From Pseudalkalibacillus sp. SCS-8 (GTDB lineage: Bacteria > Bacillota > Bacilli > Bacillales > Fictibacillaceae): a stretch of DNA of 64,000 nt. Under the pieces are notes generated by a model that did no database searches, was not told the origin of the DNA, and worked only from the letters and a program-made list of their open reading frames with translations. Of this stretch, positions 56,982 through 64,000 are shown in pieces. Location: assembly GCF_040126055.1 (NCBI RefSeq), contig NZ_CP143541.1, positions 2,170,001 through 2,234,000 on the forward strand, given 5' to 3'. Each line of letters begins with the position of its first letter. The first letter of the stretch is position 1. The translations under genes and the position numbers were made by a program.

Positions 56982-59030
56982 TTATTCAATGTTGTATTTT
57001 TCCAACTTATAATAAAGATTCCTTAATGAAAGCTTGAGCTCTTTCGCGGTTTTCGTCTTATTCCCTTCACATTGGACAAGGGTGGCCCTGATCAGTTCTT
57101 CTTCAAACTGTTCCACCTGCTCCTGAAGGGATTGCTGTGGCGAATGGCTGGAAGCTTTCTGTTCCTTTATATTGGTGTTTGAAGTAAGAGCCGGAATGGA
57201 TTTTACATCAATCCATGATTCATGGAAAGACAGATGGATGATCGCCCGTCCGAGCACGTTCTCAAGCTCACGTACGTTCCCAGGCCAGTCATAACCTTCA
57301 AGGTACTTGATTCCAGCCTCAGTTATCCCTTCGATATTTCGGCCATAATCCTGGTTCAGCTTTTGAATGAGATGATTGCATAGTGCTCCGAGGTCTTCCT
57401 TCCTCTCTCTTAACGGCGGGATGAAGATCGGCAGCCGATTGATACGATAATATAAATCTTCCCGAAAAGACCCATCAATTATTCTTTTCTCAAGATTGAC
57501 ATTGGTTGCTGCAATGACTCTTACATTAATCGGTATCGCTTTCGTTCCACCAACCCGGATAATTTCATTTTCTTGAAGTACCCTTAATAGCTTGGCTTGA
57601 GTATCACTTGATAATTCTCCAATTTCATCTAAAAAAATGCTGCCGCCATTTGCCTCTTCAAATAAACCGCGTTTGCCACCCTTCCGAGCTCCCGAGAAGG
57701 CACCCTCCTCATAACCGAACAACTCACTTTCCAATAATGACTCAGAAATGGCTGCACAATTGACTCGTACGAAACGGTTATATTTCAACTTGCTGCTGTT
57801 ATGTATGGCGTGGGCAAAAAGCTCCTTACCTGTACCAGATTCTCCACGTAATAGCACTGTCGCTGGGGTCGTCGCACCTAATTTTGCTTGATCAATCGCA
57901 AATTGCATTTCCTTGGAATCGCCAATGATATCTGAGAACGTATATTTCGCTTCCAATGTGCGGATGATTTGTCTTGCACGCTGAAGCTCTGCCGTTAGCG
58001 ACTGTATTTCCGACATGTCATGAATGACACCGACACTCCCCTTCAGCTTACCGTCTACGATCACAGGGGCGACATTAACGATGACATCCCGCCGATTCGG
58101 TCCAACCTTCAAGCGGACACCTCTGACAGGCTTTCGGGTACGTAGCACGCGCATATGCATGCTTTCCCCTTCGGATATGTCAGTTGTGGCTGGTTTTCCA
58201 TAAATATCTTCCGACTTCAACCCGGTAAGCTTCGTATATGCCGGATTGACGATCAACCCTTTTCCCTCTTCATCAACGACGGTAATCGCTTCTTCTGAAG
58301 AATGGATGATCGCTTCAAGCATCGTCTGAACGCTTTTCAAATTCGTCACTTCTTCAGCCATTTCCACAACTTCAGTGATATCCTTGAATACAGCAAAGGC
58401 ACCAATGATCTTACCTTCATCATCAATCATCGGTGTACGAGTCGTGATGATTTTCCGACCATTATCCAGAACCTGCTTTTTGTTGACTTCCGTCTTACCA
58501 TCATTCAAAATCCGAGGCAATTCACTATTCGGAATCAATTCTGTGATTTCCTTGCCAATCGCCGATTCATCAAGAAGACCCGTCATCGTTCTTGCACTCT
58601 TATTAATGATGGTGATTTTACGGTTTTGATCGATGGCGATGACACCGTCATGTGAGGAGCTTAACACTAAGTCCTGCAGCCTGGATTGACTAGACAGTTG
58701 CGTAATCAGACTTTCCTGCTCTTCCATTAACCCAGAAATCAAAGTGGCTACGGAAGAAGGGATGATCACCCATTGACGATCCTTCACTTCCTTCAACGAA
58801 GTGAAGATGTCTTCATCACCAGCCGCTTCAATGATGACGTCGATCGGCTCATTGATGAAATCCTGCCAAGCTTCCGATGTTCTGATGCCCATCTCTTCCG
58901 CAAGCTTAATTGCTGGAGCTTCTTTATCGGGGTCGATGACAGCCATCAATTTCAATGCGTTTGACTTTCTTATAATCTTGACAAGCGCTGTACCAACTTT
59001 ATTCGCGCCGATGATTATGACATTTTTCAT
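56982..59030 (-). CDS. bkdR: Sigma-54-dependent activator BkdR with N-terminal Rossmann-like and PAS domains
   Basis: 682 residues. Residues 1-100 look like a nucleotide-binding Rossmann domain ([16 protein letters not shown]). PAS domains follow at about 115-220 and 235-340. AAA+ domain: Walker A GESGTGKE (396-403), sigma-54 loop GAFSGA (443-448, Ser in place of the usual Thr), Walker [11 protein letters not shown] Fis-type HTH ends the protein ([25 protein letters not shown]). It activates the bkd operon in response to branched-chain metabolites. ATG after AGGGTG. Confidence 0.94.
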   Translation of the reverse strand: MKNVIIIGANKVGTALVKIIRKSNALKLMAVIDPDKEAPAIKLAEEMGIRTSEAWQDFINEPIDVIIEAAGDEDIFTSLKEVKDRQWVIIPSSVATLISGLMEEQESLITQLSSQSRLQDLVLSSSHDGVIAIDQNRKITIINKSARTMTGLLDESAIGKEITELIPNSELPRILNDGKTEVNKKQVLDNGRKIITTRTPMIDDEGKIIGAFAVFKDITEVVEMAEEVTNLKSVQTMLEAIIHSSEEAITVVDEEGKGLIVNPAYTKLTGLKSEDIYGKPATTDISEGESMHMRVLRTRKPVRGVRLKVGPNRRDVIVNVAPVIVDGKLKGSVGVIHDMSEIQSLTAELQRARQIIRTLEAKYTFSDIIGDSKEMQFAIDQAKLGATTPATVLLRGESGTGKELFAHAIHNSSKLKYNRFVRVNCAAISESLLESELFGYEEGAFSGARKGGKRGLFEEANGGSIFLDEIGELSSDTQAKLLRVLQENEIIRVGGTKAIPINVRVIAATNVNLEKRIIDGSFREDLYYRINRLPIFIPPLRERKEDLGALCNHLIQKLNQDYGRNIEGITEAGIKYLEGYDWPGNVRELENVLGRAIIHLSFHESWIDVKSIPALTSNTNIKEQKASSHSPQQSLQEQVEQFEEELIRATLVQCEGNKTKTAKELKLSLRNLYYKLEKYNIE

Positions 59031-59109
59031 TGTTTAACACCCTATTTTTACCATGCAAGATTTTTCACATCTTTTATTTTACCTGTAGTCGAGCGTATTC
59101 GCAAACTTA

Positions 59110-59138
59110 TGGACAGACCTGACGAAAATCGGTAAAAT
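59110..59138 (+). promoter_or_regulatory. Promoter of the DUF2627 gene pair
   Basis: -35 TGGACA (59110-59115), 17-base spacer, -10 TAAAAT (59133-59138). Confidence 0.6.
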
Positions 59139-59164
59139 GTAATTCGGAGAAAAGGATGGATGAC

Positions 59165-59413
59165 ATGATACGACTTATTGCACTACTCATACTCTTAATT
59201 CCAGGGTTAGGCGGGGTGTTGGGGATCAAATTGATCCGTGATGCTTTATTTGGAATCGTCCACTCGCCATTTCCAAACTTTATCGTTGAATTAATTGCCG
59301 GCGTTCTTCTCTTTATTGTCGGATTCGGTTTTGTGGGTGGTTTTATCTTTTATCGTGACCGGAAGAGGAATAATGTACAACCGAGGTTTAGAAAAAAAGG
59401 GGGAGATTCCTGA
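59165..59413 (+). CDS. DUF2627 family small membrane protein (YqzF-like)
   Basis: 82 residues. Two transmembrane helices (about 3-25 and 40-65) and a basic C-terminal tail FYRDRKRNNVQPRFRKKGGD. The second ATG is used because AAAGGATG sits at proper distance; the first ATG lies within it. The pattern RLIALLILLIPG and the position divergent to bkdR fit the DUF2627/YqzF family of Bacillus. Function unknown. Its stop overlaps the next start (TGATG). Confidence 0.85.
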   Translation: MIRLIALLILLIPGLGGVLGIKLIRDALFGIVHSPFPNFIVELIAGVLLFIVGFGFVGGFIFYRDRKRNNVQPRFRKKGGDS

Positions 59414-59622
59414 TGGAACAATTCAGTGTGCCGTTTTTCGAAGAAAATTTCCGTACGTATACAGAACAAAACAAGGATGTCTTTGACAAGCAACAAGCGA
59501 TGAACAGTTATTACGTATCAATGGTCTCAACACTCATTAATGATAACATCAACAAGAATTCAGAAATCGTCAAGCGTGTCCGAAATCTGAATACCGCCTA
59601 TCAAAATGTCAGATCAAAATAA
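59413..59622 (+). CDS. Small protein of unknown function, 69 residues
   Basis: Translationally coupled to the DUF2627 gene by a TGATG overlap, with AAAGGGGGAG upstream. Soluble, probably helical, rich in Asn, Gln and Tyr (EQNKDVFDKQQAMNSYYVSMV, NDNINKNSEIVKRVRNLNTAY). I do not recognise it. The coupling suggests that it works with the membrane protein. A strong terminator follows. Confidence 0.7.
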   Translation: MEQFSVPFFEENFRTYTEQNKDVFDKQQAMNSYYVSMVSTLINDNINKNSEIVKRVRNLNTAYQNVRSK

Positions 59623-59641
59623 AAATTGTTTTTTGCAATAT

Positions 59642-59692
59642 AAAAGCATCATCTTTAACGGGAAATCCCGTCAAAAGATGATGCTTTTTTTA
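59642..59692. terminator. Bidirectional terminator between the small gene pair and spo0A
   Basis: AAAAGCATCATCTTT and AAAGATGATGCTTTT enclose an inner ACGGG/CCCGT stem, with T-runs on both strands. Confidence 0.92.
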
Positions 59693-59708
59693 CTAACTTA
59701 TAGAGGAA

Positions 59709-60503
59709 TCAACCTGCTTTATGCTCGATTCGAAGTTTATCGGCAACCATCGCGATGAATTCGGAGTTCGTCGGCTTCGCTTTCGACATGCTCACTGTGT
59801 ATCCGAAAAGGTTTGAAATGGAATCGATATTGCCACGGCTCCAAGCGACCTCAATCGCGTGGCGGATTGCCCGTTCAACTCTGGAAGCAGTCGTATTGAA
59901 CTTTTTGGCGATATCCGGGTAAAGAACTTTTGTGATCGATCCAAGCAATTCGATGTCGTTGTATACCATCGTAATCGCTTCACGTAAGTACATGTAACCT
60001 TTGATATGTGCCGGAACCCCGATTTCATGTATGATACTTGTGATGCTCGCATCAAGGTTTTTCGGCTTGTATTCTTTCGTAAACGAACGAGATGTAGATG
60101 ATGAGGAATTTTTAACAAATGATTTCTTTGAGCCACTGATCTGACGGATTTGGTTTGTCAGATTCTCCATATCAAATGGCTTAAGGATGAAATATGAAGC
60201 ACCCAGTTCTACCGCTTTCGACGTGACATCCTCTTGACCGAACGCTGTCAGCATGATGACGTTTGGTTTCGAGCTTAAATTCATTTCATGCATATTTTCA
60301 AGAACAGCCAACCCATCCAAATGAGGCATGATAATATCCAATACCAAGACGTCAGGCGATTCTTCTTCTAATAATTCAAGACATTCCTTCCCGTTATAAG
60401 CAACCCCAACGACTTCCATATCCTCCTGAGTGGAGATATACTCATCAAGCAAGCCCACAAGCTCTCTGTTATCATCTGCTAAACACACTTTAATATTTTG
60501 CAC
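59709..60503 (-). CDS. spo0A: Sporulation master response regulator Spo0A
   Basis: 264 residues from a GTG start with GAGGAGG eight bases upstream; the 20-codon extension lacks support. Receiver domain with acidic pocket D10/D11 ([10 protein letters not shown]), phosphorylated D56 ([13 protein letters not shown]) and FILKPFD with the switch Lys. A Ser/Thr-rich linker follows, then the Spo0A C-terminal DNA-binding domain ([44 protein letters not shown]). It is the phosphorelay output that switches the cell to sporulation. Confidence 0.98.
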   Translation of the reverse strand: MQNIKVCLADDNRELVGLLDEYISTQEDMEVVGVAYNGKECLELLEEESPDVLVLDIIMPHLDGLAVLENMHEMNLSSKPNVIMLTAFGQEDVTSKAVELGASYFILKPFDMENLTNQIRQISGSKKSFVKNSSSSTSRSFTKEYKPKNLDASITSIIHEIGVPAHIKGYMYLREAITMVYNDIELLGSITKVLYPDIAKKFNTTASRVERAIRHAIEVAWSRGNIDSISNLFGYTVSMSKAKPTNSEFIAMVADKLRIEHKAG

Positions 60504-60544
60504 TTTGATGTTCCTCCTCGCATCTTTTCTAACTCTTATGTAAG

Positions 60545-60572
60545 ATTTCTGCACACACTTCATATTTCCTTT
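60545..60572 (-). promoter_or_regulatory. Candidate sigma-H promoter of spo0A
   Basis: Minus strand AAAGGAAAT (60564-60572), then 11 bases, then a GCAGAAATC -10 region against the sigma-H consensus RNAGGAWWW-N11/12-RNNGAATWW (GAAA instead of GAAT). It lies 42-69 bases upstream of the GTG. Confidence 0.4.
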
Positions 60573-60635
60573 AATTATTTTAAAAATTTATCAAAAAATA
60601 TCCTAATCTTTAACATACTCCATATTCCTTTATTT

Positions 60636-60706
60636 TTCGACCAGTAATGATAGTTGACACCTCAGATTTTCGTGTTCTTTGTCGAATTTTCTTTATATTC
60701 ATTATA
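60636..60706 (-). promoter_or_regulatory. spo0A upstream region with 0A boxes and a vegetative -10
   Basis: TTGTCGAA at 60679-60686 (plus strand) matches the Spo0A box. TTCGACCA at 60636-60643 is a one-mismatch copy on the other strand. A perfect minus-strand TATAAT lies at 60701-60706, though its -35 is weak. This suggests autoregulation of a two-promoter spo0A gene as in B. subtilis. Confidence 0.55.
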
Positions 60707-60761
60707 GCAGAACCACTTTCGATTGCTATATAAAAACACTTTAAAATTGGAAATGAAAATA

Positions 60762-60787
60762 GAAAAAGGCGAGCAAATTAGCTCGCC
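60762..60787 (-). terminator. Terminator of spoIVB, stop codon in the loop
   Basis: GGCGAGC (60768-60774) pairs with GCTCGCC (60781-60787), T5 on the minus strand. The TAA stop (60778-60780) is in the loop and the last codons form the 5' arm. Confidence 0.88.
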
Positions 60788-62091
60788 ACCTTATCTCCAT
60801 TTCGATTTCGTTCATATATATTAATTCCTGCTTCACTTAACATCCATTCAATGTGTACGCCATATCCACTTGTTGGATCATTGACGAATACGTGTGTCAC
60901 AGCACCGATTACCTTTCCATCCTGTATGATTGGACTGCCACTCATTCCTTGAACGATTCCGCCGGTAGCCTTCAGCAGTTCAGGATCGGTGATTTTCACA
61001 ACCAGACCTTTCGTAGCTGGAAATTTCTGTGGAACGGAGCTGACGATTTCAACATCGTACTTTTTGACCTCTTCTCCTTTAACGACTGTCAGGATTTCTG
61101 CTGGTCCTTCGGTCACTTCATGGGAGAGTTTGATCGGTAACGGTCGATCCATGATGCCATTTTTCATGGGACCATTAAGCTTTCCGAAAATGCCATATTG
61201 TGAATTTTTGAAGATGCTTCCCAGTACTTTCTCTCCTTCTTTGAAGCGAGCCAATTTCTCTCCTGGACGCCCATGAACGCCTTTTTCAATTGACGTTACT
61301 GTCGAACCGATGATTTGACCGTCATTGACTTTAATCGGTTTTCGTGTATCCATATCTGAAATTACGTGACCTAAGGCACCGTATTTTCCTGTTTCTGGGT
61401 GGTAGAAGGTCATCGTTCCAACGCCAGCAGCAGAATCTCTGATGTACAGTCCGATACGGAATTTGGCGTCTGACTTATCTTTGACTGGCATCAGTGTTTT
61501 CTCCATCGTCTGTTTATCACGGATGATCGTCAATGTAAGAGGCCGGTCGACTTGACCACTCTTTTTGACAAACGGTCCGACATCACTGAGCTTTTGTACG
61601 GCTTCCCCATTGATCTTCGTAATGATATCGCCGACTTTAATACCTGCTTTTTCCCCTGGAGAAACGTCTCCTTGCGAGGTACCTACAAGATGATGTCCGA
61701 CAACCAGCACACCGACTGTATTTAATCGAACACCTATATTCTGGCCACCAGGAATCACTTTGAATTCAGGGAGAACTTTCACATTCATCTTCTTGACCGG
61801 AAGATTGGCTACCTGCATCGTAAGCTCATCTTGGCCGTCCTGGTTCGCTTTTATTGAAAAGGATTGAGGATTGTCTTCGATACTGCCGATCGACAAGATG
61901 GATTCTTCAGCATTAGAAGAATGGACTGTCGCATTGGGGTGTTTCTGATCTATCGTTAACCTCTCTCCCTGGAAAACGGTTATGTCAGTTGGAATACTGA
62001 GATAGTCCTGAATAGGCTTTATGAAACCCAAGCTTATGAGGAATCCAAGGAGAAGAATGCCGACTAATTGTCTGATTTTTACTCTTTTCAT
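60778..62091 (-). CDS. spoIVB: SpoIVB sporulation serine peptidase
   Basis: 437 residues. Signal/anchor helix (8-25), then a PDZ domain about 115-200 ([29 protein letters not shown]) and the SpoIVB peptidase domain. Catalytic His242 in GALGHVISD, Ser384 in GMSGSPI and a candidate Asp369 in KITDPELL. Made in the forespore, it cleaves SpoIVFA in the intermembrane space and so triggers pro-sigma-K processing. Gene order recN-spoIVB-spo0A is the standard Bacillus order. Confidence 0.97.
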   Translation of the reverse strand: MKRVKIRQLVGILLLGFLISLGFIKPIQDYLSIPTDITVFQGERLTIDQKHPNATVHSSNAEESILSIGSIEDNPQSFSIKANQDGQDELTMQVANLPVKKMNVKVLPEFKVIPGGQNIGVRLNTVGVLVVGHHLVGTSQGDVSPGEKAGIKVGDIITKINGEAVQKLSDVGPFVKKSGQVDRPLTLTIIRDKQTMEKTLMPVKDKSDAKFRIGLYIRDSAAGVGTMTFYHPETGKYGALGHVISDMDTRKPIKVNDGQIIGSTVTSIEKGVHGRPGEKLARFKEGEKVLGSIFKNSQYGIFGKLNGPMKNGIMDRPLPIKLSHEVTEGPAEILTVVKGEEVKKYDVEIVSSVPQKFPATKGLVVKITDPELLKATGGIVQGMSGSPIIQDGKVIGAVTHVFVNDPTSGYGVHIEWMLSEAGINIYERNRNGDKVAS

Positions 62092-62179
62092 TCAGTCACT
62101 CTCCTCATTCCTTACCCTACAACTTTTTTGGTTGCATTTATAATTTTACCTTCAAAGGTTGTTTCTATAACTTAGAACC

Positions 62180-62213
62180 AAAAGAAAAAGCTATCCTTAA
62201 ATGGATAGCTTTT
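62180..62213 (-). terminator. Terminator of recN
   Basis: AAAAGCTATCC (62186-62196) pairs with GGATAGCTTTT (62203-62213). Minus-strand TTTTTCTTTT follows. It touches the recN stop codon. Confidence 0.9.
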
Positions 62214-63940
62214 CATGAGGTAATTTTTACTTCGTCTGCAAATTCGATCATTTCTTTAGCATGCCGCTTTGTTAGATCAGTGATTTCAACACCTGAAATC
62301 ATCCTTGCGATCTCTTTTACTTTTTCATCGAATGGCAATGGTTTGACGAGTGTCAACGTACGATCACCTTTGATCTTTTTCTGTATGTAAAGGTGCCGGT
62401 CAGCCATCGCTGCAACCTGTGGTAAGTGTGTGATACAAAGAACCTGGGATCCGACAGAAAGCTTCTGTATTTTTTCAGCGATCGCTTGTGCAACTCTTCC
62501 ACTTACACCTGTATCGACTTCATCAAAAATGATGGAAGCCACTTCCTGTTGATTGGAAAAGATGGCTTTCAACGCAAGGATGATTCTCGAAAGTTCACCA
62601 CCTGAAGCGATTTTGACCAATGGTTTCAACGGTTCACCTGGATTGGTCGATATGAGGAATTCCACATCGTCCATACCGTTTTTGTTAAGCTGTATCTCGT
62701 GTCCGTCTTTGTCAATTTTGATATTTGAAGACCCGCTCAATGGTGTAAAGGACACCTCGAACGTGGTTTTCGCCATGTAGAGATCCTTCAATTGCTGGTG
62801 GATTTTCTTCTCGAGTTTTTTTGCAGCCTGCTTCCTCAATTTACTTAATTGTTCAGCCTCTAAGTATAGATCTTTTCCGATCTCAGTAAGATCATCATTC
62901 AATTGTTTAATTCGGTCGTCTTTATTTGTAAATGTATGGAGTTCTTCCTCAATACGAGAGCTGTATTCTAAAATTTCCTCAACTGTGTTCCCATATTTTC
63001 TTTTCAACGTATTGATCTCGTGTAAACGATCTTCAATGACCGCTAAACGCTCCGGGTCGAATTCCATTTGATCGACATAATCCCTTAACTGGTGTGAAGC
63101 GTCTTCCAGTGCATAGTACGTATTCGTAATCGTCTCCTCAATCGGCTTCAATGCCTGATCATAATCTGAAACGTTTTCAAGATGGCTCATGGCAAGGCCG
63201 AGGATATCTATGCCTTTTCCGTCCCCATAAAGGGCCTGGTATGCATCATTGACAGCCTGGTAAAGCCTTTCGAAGTTATTGAGCTTTTGTTTCTCTTCCA
63301 TCAATTCTTCATCTTCATTCGGTTGAAGCTTCGCTTGGTCGATTTCTTCAAGCTGATATTGAATCAAATCAATACGATGTGCCATTTCCTGCTCATTTTC
63401 AGTCAGCTGCTTAAGCTGTGCTTGTGTATCTTGATAGCGCTTGTAAAGCTGCATATATTCCTGCTTCGTCCGTTCAAGGTCGGAGGAAAGATATTGGTCT
63501 AATAAACTCAAGTGTTTATCGCTTTGCAAAAGAAATTGATGCTCATGCTGTCCATGAATATCAATGAGTGTTTGACCAATTTCCCTTAAAATCGCTAAAG
63601 TGACCAACTTTCCGTTGATACGGCAGATGCTTTTTCCTGAGTTTGTGATATCTCGCTTCAATACAATCATACCGTCCGACACTTCAATTCCCTGCTCTTG
63701 CGTCTTCCTTATGACAGGATGCGCTTCAGGGACATAAAACAAGCCTTCTATTTCTGCCCTGTCCGTTCCATGTCGAACATACTCAGAAGAGCCTCGACCC
63801 CCAATTAACAAGCCGATTGCATCAATGATGATGGACTTACCAGCACCTGTTTCACCAGTCAATACGGTCAATCCATCCTCGAACGGAACGGTAACTTCTT
63901 CAATAATGGCAAAATGTCTTATCGATAATTCCGCAAGCAT
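62213..63940 (-). CDS. recN: DNA repair protein RecN
   Basis: 575 residues, SMC-like ATPase. Walker A GETGAGKS (29-36), long coiled coils (about 160-390, Glu/Gln/Leu-rich), signature KIASGGELSRIILALK and Walker B SIIFDEVDTGVSG, then ITHLPQVAAMAD. It gathers broken DNA ends early in double-strand-break repair. ATG after GGAGGGTCAAT, 18 bases beyond the argR stop codon. Confidence 0.97.
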   Translation of the reverse strand: MLAELSIRHFAIIEEVTVPFEDGLTVLTGETGAGKSIIIDAIGLLIGGRGSSEYVRHGTDRAEIEGLFYVPEAHPVIRKTQEQGIEVSDGMIVLKRDITNSGKSICRINGKLVTLAILREIGQTLIDIHGQHEHQFLLQSDKHLSLLDQYLSSDLERTKQEYMQLYKRYQDTQAQLKQLTENEQEMAHRIDLIQYQLEEIDQAKLQPNEDEELMEEKQKLNNFERLYQAVNDAYQALYGDGKGIDILGLAMSHLENVSDYDQALKPIEETITNTYYALEDASHQLRDYVDQMEFDPERLAVIEDRLHEINTLKRKYGNTVEEILEYSSRIEEELHTFTNKDDRIKQLNDDLTEIGKDLYLEAEQLSKLRKQAAKKLEKKIHQQLKDLYMAKTTFEVSFTPLSGSSNIKIDKDGHEIQLNKNGMDDVEFLISTNPGEPLKPLVKIASGGELSRIILALKAIFSNQQEVASIIFDEVDTGVSGRVAQAIAEKIQKLSVGSQVLCITHLPQVAAMADRHLYIQKKIKGDRTLTLVKPLPFDEKVKEIARMISGVEITDLTKRHAKEMIEFADEVKITS

Positions 63941-63958
63941 ATTGACCCTCCTAGCTTT

Positions 63959-64000
63959 CTAAAGCATATCTAAGAATTGTTGTGTAATGATCGGGCTGTC
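63959..64000 (-). CDS. argR: 3' end of arginine repressor gene (argR/ahrC), partial
   Basis: Thirteen codons and a TAG stop, reading DSPIITQQFLDML. The ending FLxML and the position just before recN match AhrC/ArgR in Bacillus. The rest lies beyond the window, so identity rests on synteny and the short tail. Confidence 0.65.
   Translation of the reverse strand, partial: DSPIITQQFLDML

Noticed and set aside
1..64000. Antiviral defence island or biosynthetic gene cluster
   Set aside because: No restriction, CBASS, Gabija, BREX, NRPS/PKS or RiPP genes were recognised. The window is mostly conserved Bacillaceae core genome with small accessory inserts.

Overview
The window is a chromosomal stretch from an endospore-forming Firmicute of the Bacillaceae. 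The evidence is a sporulation block (spo0A, spoIVB), Gram-positive ribosome binding sites of the AGGAGG type, frequent TTG and GTG starts, a sortase system, bacilliredoxin, Prli42, and a gene order that I recall from the Bacillus subtilis yqj-yqi-bkd-spo0A-recN region. I cannot fix the genus. No prophage, integrase, transposase, rRNA operon or CRISPR array was seen. One tRNA gene is present.

Layout. (1) 1-5.5 kb: a GntR-controlled ABC exporter operon with a perfect inverted-repeat operator, then a six-unit 52-bp tandem repeat array, then a yolD-uvrX translesion polymerase pair behind two LexA boxes. (2) 5.6-11.5 kb: a small membrane protein, a berberine-bridge-type flavoenzyme, a nitronate monooxygenase, an AEC carrier, and an acidic LPXTA-type surface protein with its class D sortase. 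(3) 11.5-17 kb: the nagA-nagB-nagR-nagK operon with a DasR/NagR-type dre operator, divergent from a BCCT osmolyte transporter. (4) 17-27 kb: a TetR-controlled GNAT-TetR-MFS operon, a 58-residue orphan protein, yqjQ/yqjP/proI/yqjN-like genes, a GC-rich Bacillaceae dispersed repeat, a glycerophosphodiesterase and namA. (5) 27-32 kb: a second 52-bp tandem array with eight units, a MoxR-DUF58-DUF4129 operon, and DNA polymerase IV. (6) 32-42 kb: a small sigma-region-3-like protein, an Hpr-like MarR regulator, a PepT-like peptidase, a methylmalonyl-CoA operon in which the B12-binding subunit is fused to the epimerase, prli42, an L,D-transpeptidase, YqjA- and ArsB-like membrane proteins, and tRNA-Arg. 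(7) 42-48.7 kb: bacilliredoxin, a Zur-controlled orphan zinc-binding lipoprotein, small regulator/enzyme pairs (HxlR, MerR), and an orphan HipA-like kinase. (8) 48.7-64 kb: the complete branched-chain acyl-CoA operon ptb-bcd-buk-lpdV-bkdAA-bkdAB-bkdB with a textbook sigma-54 promoter and its activator BkdR, then spo0A, spoIVB, recN and the last codons of argR.

How it works together. Branched-chain amino acids enter through Bcd and the Bkd complex. The resulting acyl-CoAs can feed branched fatty acid synthesis, butyrate kinase/phosphotransbutyrylase, or (valine and isoleucine, through propionyl-CoA) the nearby methylmalonyl-CoA carboxylase/mutase/epimerase set. GlcNAc-6-P is made by a kinase rather than only by PTS import and is broken down by NagA/NagB. 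Several regulatory sites can be read directly: GntR, LexA, dre, TetR, Zur, MerR, sigma-54 and 0A boxes.

The most unusual signal is the pair of 52-bp hairpin arrays at about 3.46-3.77 kb and 27.07-27.48 kb. They differ in sequence, share period and architecture, and lie on opposite strands.
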